In this document: piece by piece, positions 60,101-64,000 of the stretch | Layout of the letters: every line of letters starts with the position of its first letter | Position numbering within the stretch: the first letter of the stretch is position 1 | DNA from: Adenanthera pavonina | Taxonomy: Eukaryota > Streptophyta > Magnoliopsida > Fabales > Fabaceae | Assembly (NCBI GenBank): GCA_026686845.1 | Contig: JAIVEN010000014.1 | Location: forward strand, 17,036,001-17,100,000 | DNA: 64,000 nucleotides | Direction: 5' to 3' | Notes under the pieces: model-generated | What the model was told of the DNA's origin: nothing | Databases searched by the model: none | Seen by the model: only the letters and a program-made list of their open reading frames with translations | Translations under genes and position numbers: made by a program

Positions 60101-63100
60101 GCTCAGCTAGTATCCAAGTAGCCCTGCAGAAATTGTTAAATTTAGCCACAATCAGTGCACAAACACACCAAACGACTCCCACACCCCAAAATAGAGAAAA
60201 TGGAGCCAAAAAAACCACCAAATAGAGGCTATTATAACTTAACAGTGGCCAAAAGTGCCTGAACAGAGGCAATTATAACTGAACAATAGCCAAAAAATGC
60301 TAAAACTGACAATAGCCAATCAAGAAAAGAGGTAACATGCACTAAGTAGTAGCCTCATGCACAGCAAACACCCCAGAATAGAGGTGAACCAGCAGCCTGC
60401 ATACCAAAACACGGACAAGGATTTAAAAAATCAGCCTAGAGATGGCAAAGAATGAATATCCAGACCTGGAAAGCAAGTGAATATGGCTGGAAAAGGTGTG
60501 TCGTTGCCAGCATTGTGGAAACAAAAGTCAAATGCTCTCCCACTTGCCGTCATATGGATTGTGTGTGATATTGTAAGGCGGCATGTGTGCCTTACGTGCA
60601 TCAACAGTTGTCAGATTTTGGGGAATGACTGATTGGAAGGTTCTGAACCTGGTGACACCAGTAAATTCCATTTATATTGATCCAGATTCACCCCTCACCA
60701 ATGTATCCTCACTAGAAAACACAAGTCAAAGAATGTAAGCTAGCTTCGATTAAATGGTTGCTTGAAGGCTTTGATACCACGTAAACACTGCACAAAGAAT
60801 GGAAAAATGAATTGTATATTATTCATAATATGTCTATACACATACAAGGCAGAAGCTCCTAGGTAAAAATGCTAATAATAAGACATCAGTATAATCATGC
60901 CAAGAGATATTCTTATAGTAATCACATGATTCTATGCTAATTGCAAGATGTACAGACTATTCTCCAACAAGATAAATAGTTTTTCCTTTTTGACCATTGA
61001 TGTATCATCAGGCATTTTTCTTGATTCATATTGGGTCTATATGTTGCTTATTAGCTTTCAAAAGAGTGAAAAGATTTTTAAGATAGTTGTAATGTTTTTC
61101 ATCTGTGTAAAGACATTTAATGTTCTATTTATGAAAGGGGTTGTAAAATAGTTTTAACGTCAACTACTATACTTTTCATTGATAGGTCAGCTTCAATTTA
61201 CCAAAGCTGGATGTGAAATTTGAACATCGTGAACATGCTCTTTGTGTTGAGAATAACATCATTGGCTTCCAATTGAAAACCACTAAATTACGATCCACCA
61301 CTAATGCCGGAGATTGCACGCGCCTTGATTTTCAACTGGAGTTGAGTGAAATTCATGTATGATTTTGACTTCTGATTTTGGCAAGACTTTTGAGATATTT
61401 TTTCTTGTTTCCTGCTGATAAGGTTTCTTGTGCCTCATTGATACTACAGCTTCTTAGAGAAGCTGGTTCTTCCATCCTGGAGTTATTGAAGCTGGATGTG
61501 GTCCTCTTTGCATATGTCCCACTACAGGTAGGTTATCTGCAAGCCACATAGGGCATCTTTGTGTTACTCTATTTGTGGTCTACCTTTGCATTCACACTAA
61601 GGATAAATTTGCTTAACAATTACAGTAAGAACATGGTAACTGGTCTTTATAGAGAATTCTGTTGAAAGAAAACTGGCTATTGAGGTCTTATAATCTTTTC
61701 TAATCACCTGAGGATTTTGTGGTTTTCACATTTCTTTGTTCATGAAATTGTATACTATCGCATCATCTGGCAATTATCTTTGAAAGTTTAACTTTATAAT
61801 TTACAGATTAACTTCTTTGTGGGTTTCAGCTAGTGGTCTTTTAAATGGAGTTTCTTTGTGGATTTACAAAGGGACTGTAAAGCTTTTTGAGCTCATGCAT
61901 TTATGATTTTTTATTTCTTTTTTTTTTTTAACTCAGAACAACTACAATATACACGCTGACACATTTAAGATAGTGTCACACCATGATTTTTTATTTCTTT
62001 GTTTTGGGAGGACTTATCCTTTGTTTTGTTTTGCTTTTGTTAAATTATTTTTTCTTCCTATTAAAATACTTCGAATTTTTTAAGAAAATTGTTTTTTTTT
62101 TTTCCTGAGAAATTTCTTAGAGGGTCAGGAAAAATACAGGGACAGAGGATAACATTCCTCTCAAAGAGATACAAAATCAGACTAAGGCACCTAAAGGAAA
62201 GGAAAGGAGCTAGAAAACTGCAACTTTAAAAGTGCTTTTAACTGATTTTTTCATATGCAGCTGAGTTGTTTAATCTCATTCTTTGTTATAGTCTTTCTTG
62301 CATTCTCTGGCCAACTTATTATTTTTGGGTTGCTTCTTTTTCTTCAGCCCATCTTGCCTGTTAGAGCTGAAACTGACATTAAGCTAGGAGGAACAAAATG
62401 CAACATCATAATGAGCAGGTTAAAACCTTGGCTGGTCCTTCATTCATTAAAGAATAAAAAAATGGTACTTGGAGAAGAAGCTTCTATAATTGTCAAGCCA
62501 CAATCATCAAGGGCAAATGAAAAGTCAACAAATCAGGATATCAAGACCATTGTGTGGACATGCAATTTCTCAGCTCCTGATATGACATTGATGCTTTTCA
62601 ACATGGCTGGTTCACCTGTGTATCATGTAAGTATTTTTTAATATATATATATATGTAACTGTATGCGTGCATGCATATGTATAAAATGAAGTAACCAAAA
62701 ACTGGCTCAAACCTGGGAATTTTTTGCCTTAGGATCTACAGTTCTCAAATTTGTTAGCCTTTAAATGACCAGCTGGATTTTTTGTCTTCTGAAGAGTTAA
62801 TTAATAACTTCTTAGGGTCCCCTTTTTATGATGGCTGCTTGGAATTTAGATTTGATATTCGAGGAAGAAGGATCATTCTTAATTGTTTTGAGTTTGTTGT
62901 TGGGAGGACACCCAAGTGATGATTCCATCAGAAGAAAGCTGTCGATTTACATTCCTTTGCATTGTGAAGCCATATAATTTCATTTTTAACTGTTGAATCT
63001 CTAGAATTTGGATGCATTTATCTTTATTATACTTTTTTTAGTGCATATCTTTATTGTACTTTTTTGTTTGTGTTAATATGTTGCTTGGTTAAAGATATTG

Positions 63101-64000
63101 ATTGTAAAACATCCATCTACTGATAGGGCTGCTTACAATCATTTCACCTGTTTGCAAACAATATAAATGTGGGGACTACAGCACACATTGAACTTGCTGA
63201 GCTAAATCTCTACTTGGCTGACGAATATAAAAAATGCATGAAAGGAAGCCTTTTCAATGTGAAATCTAACTCTGACTCCATTATGCACATAGCAAAGATT
63301 AGTTTGGATTGGGGTAAAAAGGACACGGAATCCTCTGAAGATGATTCTAAGAGCAGGCTAGGTTTATCTGTTTTTGTGACTCGCATGGCAGTTTACCTAA
63401 CTTTCAAGCGTATAGAATCATTTGTATTGACAGCAATATCCTTTCAAGCTCTACTTAAAATCCTATCTGTTTCAAAGAAAAAATCTAGTGAGAGCCATGG
63501 GCATTTGTCAAAACCTTCAGGAAAGGGAATTCGTATGTTGAAAGTTAATTTTGAATATTGTTCAGTGTATGTTTGTGGTGAGACAGGCTTAGAAAATGCA
63601 ACTGTTTCAGATCCCAAGCGAGTTAATTACGGTTCACAAGGTGGTAGATTTATAATTAGTGTGTCAGCAGATGGTACCCCGCGCAATGCACACATAATGT
63701 CCACAATTGCAAGTGAATATCAGAAACTGAGGTTCTCTGTTTCTTTTGAAATCTTTCATTTTAATTTGTGTGTGAACAAGGAGAAACAGTCCAAACAGTT
63801 GGAACTTGAAAGAACAAGATCTATCTATGAGGAATATATGGAGGAAAACAGGCCTATAACGAAAGTAGCATTGTTTGACGTGCAAAATCCTAAATTTGTA
63901 CAACGCTCAGGCGGCCTTAGAGAGATTGCTGTCTGCTCTCTTTTCAGTGCTACTGATATTACAGTGAAGTGGGAGCCTGATTTACATCTATCTCTAATTG
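33113..64000 (+). CDS. SABRE: SABRE / KINKY POLLEN-like giant bridge lipid-transfer protein (3' end outside window)
   Basis: SABRE-family proteins (about 2,600 residues, orthologous to BLTP2/Hobbit/Fmp27) form long hydrophobic-grooved rods that bridge ER and plasma membrane; in plants they control cell-expansion direction and polar growth. Exons read: 33113-33174, 37867-37978, 39577-39834, 48757-49013, 51096-51318, 61186-61356, 61450-61527, 62348-62626, 63127->64000. All are GT-AG and phases match, giving 771 codons plus one base. The start encodes a membrane anchor (MTASLVFGLLILFIILWLIY) followed by the family block GASVGFHMGGWKCLRDV. Later family blocks include VSFNLPKLDVKF, LPVRAETDIKLGGTKCN, and LAELNLYLADEYK in the last exon. 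Exon 3 is a few residues shorter than usual after GEIKLSL, the only local oddity. Introns 1, 3 and 5 are 4.7, 8.9 and 9.9 kb because of transposons. No frame break is seen. Confidence 0.93.
33278..33387. repeat. 55-bp tandem duplication in SABRE intron 1
   Basis: Two copies start at 33278 and 33333, each TGATGCACTTGTT(C/T)GAAGGA followed by a long T run and CCTAAACAAAT. Only a few differences are visible. Confidence 0.88.
33768..33796. repeat. CAC/CCA trinucleotide microsatellite
   Basis: CAC repeats with one interruption (CTC), in SABRE intron 1. Confidence 0.85.
34665..34795 (+). mobile_element. RTE-clade LINE 3'-end fragment
   Basis: The + strand reads like the RTE ORF2 tail (MVFDRV, then MIYVADPM and a stop) and ends GTGGGATAAGGCTGATATTG TTGTTG, the typical RTE 3' end that plant SINEs may share. 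Heavily 5' truncated. Lies in SABRE intron 1. Confidence 0.65.
34905..35385 (-). mobile_element. L1-type LINE 3' fragment(s) with duplicated C-terminal segment
   Basis: A T-rich stretch at about 34907-34945 looks like an antisense tail, followed by 3' UTR-like sequence. Two similar segments (about 35173-35260 and 35285-35375) each read on the - strand as the L1 ORF2 tail, LERNASIFK and MERNTFIFR, after a stop in place of Trp. Either two successive insertions or a local duplication. Confidence 0.55.
35805..36768. mobile_element. PIF/Harbinger-like non-autonomous DNA transposon with gene-like interior (964 bp)
   Basis: Terminal inverted repeats: left GGCCCTGTTTGGTA, right TACCAAACGGTACC, matching at about 11 of 14 positions. 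Both are flanked by TAA (35802-35804 and 36769-36771), the 3-bp target type of PIF/Harbinger elements. A second inner TTTGGTATG motif occurs near both ends. The interior (about 35950-36560) is not AT-rich like a plain MITE: the + frame at 36167-36480 encodes a charged, helical-looking segment (KYDDVKKLELLKKLFVKWCD, then a Glu/Arg/Lys-rich run). I do not recognise the source. No transposase is seen, so it would need one in trans. Confidence 0.72.
36167..36559 (+). pseudogene. Unrecognised gene-like fragment carried by the TIR element
   Basis: An open frame of about 130 codons. The first about 95 residues look like real protein: charged, amphipathic, with codon use unlike the flanks. The remainder is low complexity (GGT/GTG-rich). 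It starts just after an AG/GTAAG string, so an exon boundary may have been captured. Function not assigned. Confidence 0.35.
37195..37516. repeat. Three imperfect tandem copies of a roughly 105-bp unit upstream of SABRE exon 2
   Basis: Units begin at about 37195, 37308 and 37411. Each contains GTGCC(G/A)T(T/A)ATTTTT(G/A)GC, a (A/T)AGAATT(A/G)CCC block, a TTGTCTT(G/C)GGG-like block, and CTTTCTTA(G/T)CTTCACT. A partial fourth start (GAAGTGTCTTGAC) follows. Confidence 0.8.
38096..38220 (-). mobile_element. Short retroposon with 18-bp target duplication in SABRE intron 2
   Basis: The insert starts with a T run (a poly(A) tail seen from the other strand). It is flanked by GGAGTGGGGTTCACTTTT (38078-38095) and GGAGTGAGGTTCACTTTT (38221-38238), one mismatch. 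That is the signature of target-primed reverse transcription by a LINE. The 125-bp body is probably a severely truncated LINE 3' end. Confidence 0.78.
38327..38660 (+). repeat. Solo-LTR-like sequence related to the gag-only element's LTR
   Basis: In opposite orientation to the LTRs at 42581 and 45335, it shares with their reverse complement TTTTTGTTTAGATTTAAA, a TTTTAGGA(C/T)(T/C)CTAG block, and the end TGTCCT(G/A)CATCA. No internal element or clear target duplication is seen. Confidence 0.5.
42581..45672 (-). mobile_element. Non-autonomous gag-protease LTR element (TR-GAG/gypsy-like) nested in copia-2
   Basis: Bounded by target duplication CAGTG (42576-42580 and 45673-45677). LTRs 42581-42958 (378 bp) and 45335-45672 (338 bp) run TGA(T)G...(G)TCA. 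The PBS-like TGGTATCAAAGC (45320-45331, - strand) lies 3 bp inside the 5' LTR, and a polypurine tract (AAGCGGGGGAGAA) abuts the 3' LTR. The 2.4-kb interior encodes a Ty3/gypsy-type gag (44968 to about 43681), a CCHC knuckle and a broken aspartic-protease-like segment, and nothing resembling RT, RNase H or integrase. It would depend on a related autonomous element. Confidence 0.88.
43333..44385 (-). pseudogene. Ty3/gypsy-type gag with CCHC knuckle and protease-like region
   Basis: Frame 44385-43681 contains the retrotransposon gag core (YWQNEQQKLEHLRQPPISTW, FNQWLNLRQ, FVNGLRANIQQELKL) and ends with the knuckle CFCCHSKGHIASRCP. A shifted frame at 43638-43333 holds VKCRGKSYKLVIDGRS, where DG(R)S corresponds to the retropepsin Asp box D-(S/T/G)-G with a changed neighbourhood. 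Further shifted frames continue to 42942 with VRPWLYDNDVTSHGR. Confidence 0.85.
47312..47893 (-). pseudogene. gag of copia-2
   Basis: A 193-codon open frame with the plant copia gag fold (RLNGQNYLQWSANVKLF, EWEADDSMVQAWLINSM, DLYEDYTW). It is homologous to the gag of copia-3 and broken before the zinc knuckle. Confidence 0.88.
47907..47921 (-). other. Primer-binding site of copia-2
   Basis: On the - strand TGGTATCAGAGCCAC directly follows the 5' LTR. It is complementary to the 3' end of initiator methionine tRNA, the usual plant copia primer. Confidence 0.9.
49175..49610 (-). mobile_element. RTE-clade LINE 3' fragment in SABRE intron 4
   Basis: On the - strand the RTE ORF2 C-terminus is recognisable (MGIAEMRILKWTGGHIRKDK, then IGVA). 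It ends with RMIHVTDPI and a stop, near the family 3' end. It is 5' truncated. Flanking pieces at about 49100-49165 and 49895-50030 (GTGGCAAATGG..., CATGGGTTGATG...AACCCAAC) may be halves of one older repeat it landed in. Confidence 0.65.
50746..50954. mobile_element. Small MITE-like element in SABRE intron 4
   Basis: Left GGATTTGTTTGGTA followed by a GGAATG run; right TACCAAATGGGGCC. The ends are imperfect inverted repeats of the same TTTGGTA type as the 964-bp element in intron 1, about 200 bp apart, with no coding content. Confidence 0.45.
53717..54220 (-). pseudogene. Reverse transcriptase fragment of copia-3
   Basis: A 167-codon open frame beginning just before the catalytic box (ITILIVYVDNIMVTGSD, where the usual YVDD is YVDN, a changed catalytic residue). 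It ends with LIYLSHTRPDICF. Confidence 0.85.
56287..57207 (-). pseudogene. gag-protease portion of copia-3
   Basis: A 306-codon open frame: second half of gag, zinc knuckle, and a protease region with the active-site area WVVDSRANKHMTGD. The usual copia D-S-G/T-A is here D-S-R-A, suggesting inactivation. The 5' part of gag is in 57492-57256, separated by a stop. Confidence 0.85.
61921..61982 (-). mobile_element. 62-bp retroposon with perfect 18-bp target duplication in SABRE intron 7
   Basis: ATGATTTTTTATTTCTTT occurs at 61903-61920 and again at 61983-62000. The insert starts with a T run (antisense poly(A)) and ends ...GTGTCACACC. A minimal LINE-mediated insertion. Confidence 0.75.
62641..62655. 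repeat. Short AT microsatellite in SABRE intron 8
   Basis: Alternating AT run directly after the exon 8 donor. Confidence 0.7.

Larger units (their letters stand above)
52148..60969 (-). mobile_element. Old Ty1/copia element copia-4, antisense in SABRE intron 5, split by copia-3
   Basis: The right LTR (about 60780-60969) is preceded by a PBS (TGGTATCAAAGCC on the - strand) at about 60767-60779. At the left only the last about 55 bp of the LTR remain (52148-52202, sharing CATGATTCTATGCTAATT and TATTCTCCAACA). Between them, outside copia-3, are an RT fragment at 58076-57795 (YVDDIVIIG), an integrase C-terminal fragment at about 58864-58445, and scattered gag-like remnants. Very decayed. Confidence 0.78.

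Noticed and set aside
60084..60272. 62-codon - strand hydrophobic frame
   Set aside because: Lies in the decayed gag/leader of copia-4, with no supporting homology or context.

Overview
This window is nuclear DNA of a flowering plant, almost certainly a eudicot. Both large genes are plant-type and intron-rich, intergenic DNA is AT-rich, and about half of the sequence is plant retrotransposons (Ty1/copia, a Ty3/gypsy-like gag-only element, L1 and RTE LINEs) plus small DNA elements. I cannot name the species.

Three host genes are visible. (1) Positions 1-12131, + strand: the 3' nine-tenths of a giant HECT ubiquitin ligase of the UPL1/UPL2 type, 13 exons in the window, two of its introns GC-AG. 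(2) Positions 17318-14668, - strand, convergent with UPL1: a five-exon gene that I assemble as a 442-residue protein joining an HVA22/TB2/DP1 membrane domain, a U1-type C2H2 zinc finger and an RNase H domain with all four catalytic acidic residues. This is the most unusual thing here. (3) Positions 33113 to the right edge, + strand: the first nine exons of SABRE (KINKY POLLEN/BLTP2-like bridge lipid-transfer protein), expanded to more than 31 kb by transposons in its introns.

Between genes 2 and 3 (17.5-33 kb) lies AT-rich DNA and an L1-type LINE on the - strand (20581-31260). The LINE is split by a decayed copia element (21063-28201) flanked by a 5-bp target duplication, and its reading frame resumes exactly across the insertion. 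The left end of this copia carries about 1.1 kb of unrelated sequence with a 172-codon unrecognised ORF in place of the rest of its LTR.

SABRE introns hold layered insertions. Intron 1 has tandem duplications, LINE fragments and a 964-bp PIF/Harbinger-like terminal-inverted-repeat element with gene-like internal sequence. Intron 3 has a degraded hAT-like element containing a copia (40748-48154), which in turn contains a gag-protease-only LTR element (42581-45672). Intron 5 has an old copia (about 52148-60969) containing a younger one (52933-57759). Every LTR element inside SABRE with a determinable polyprotein lies antisense to the gene, as expected of insertions that do not truncate the host transcript. 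No tRNA, rRNA or CRISPR was seen.
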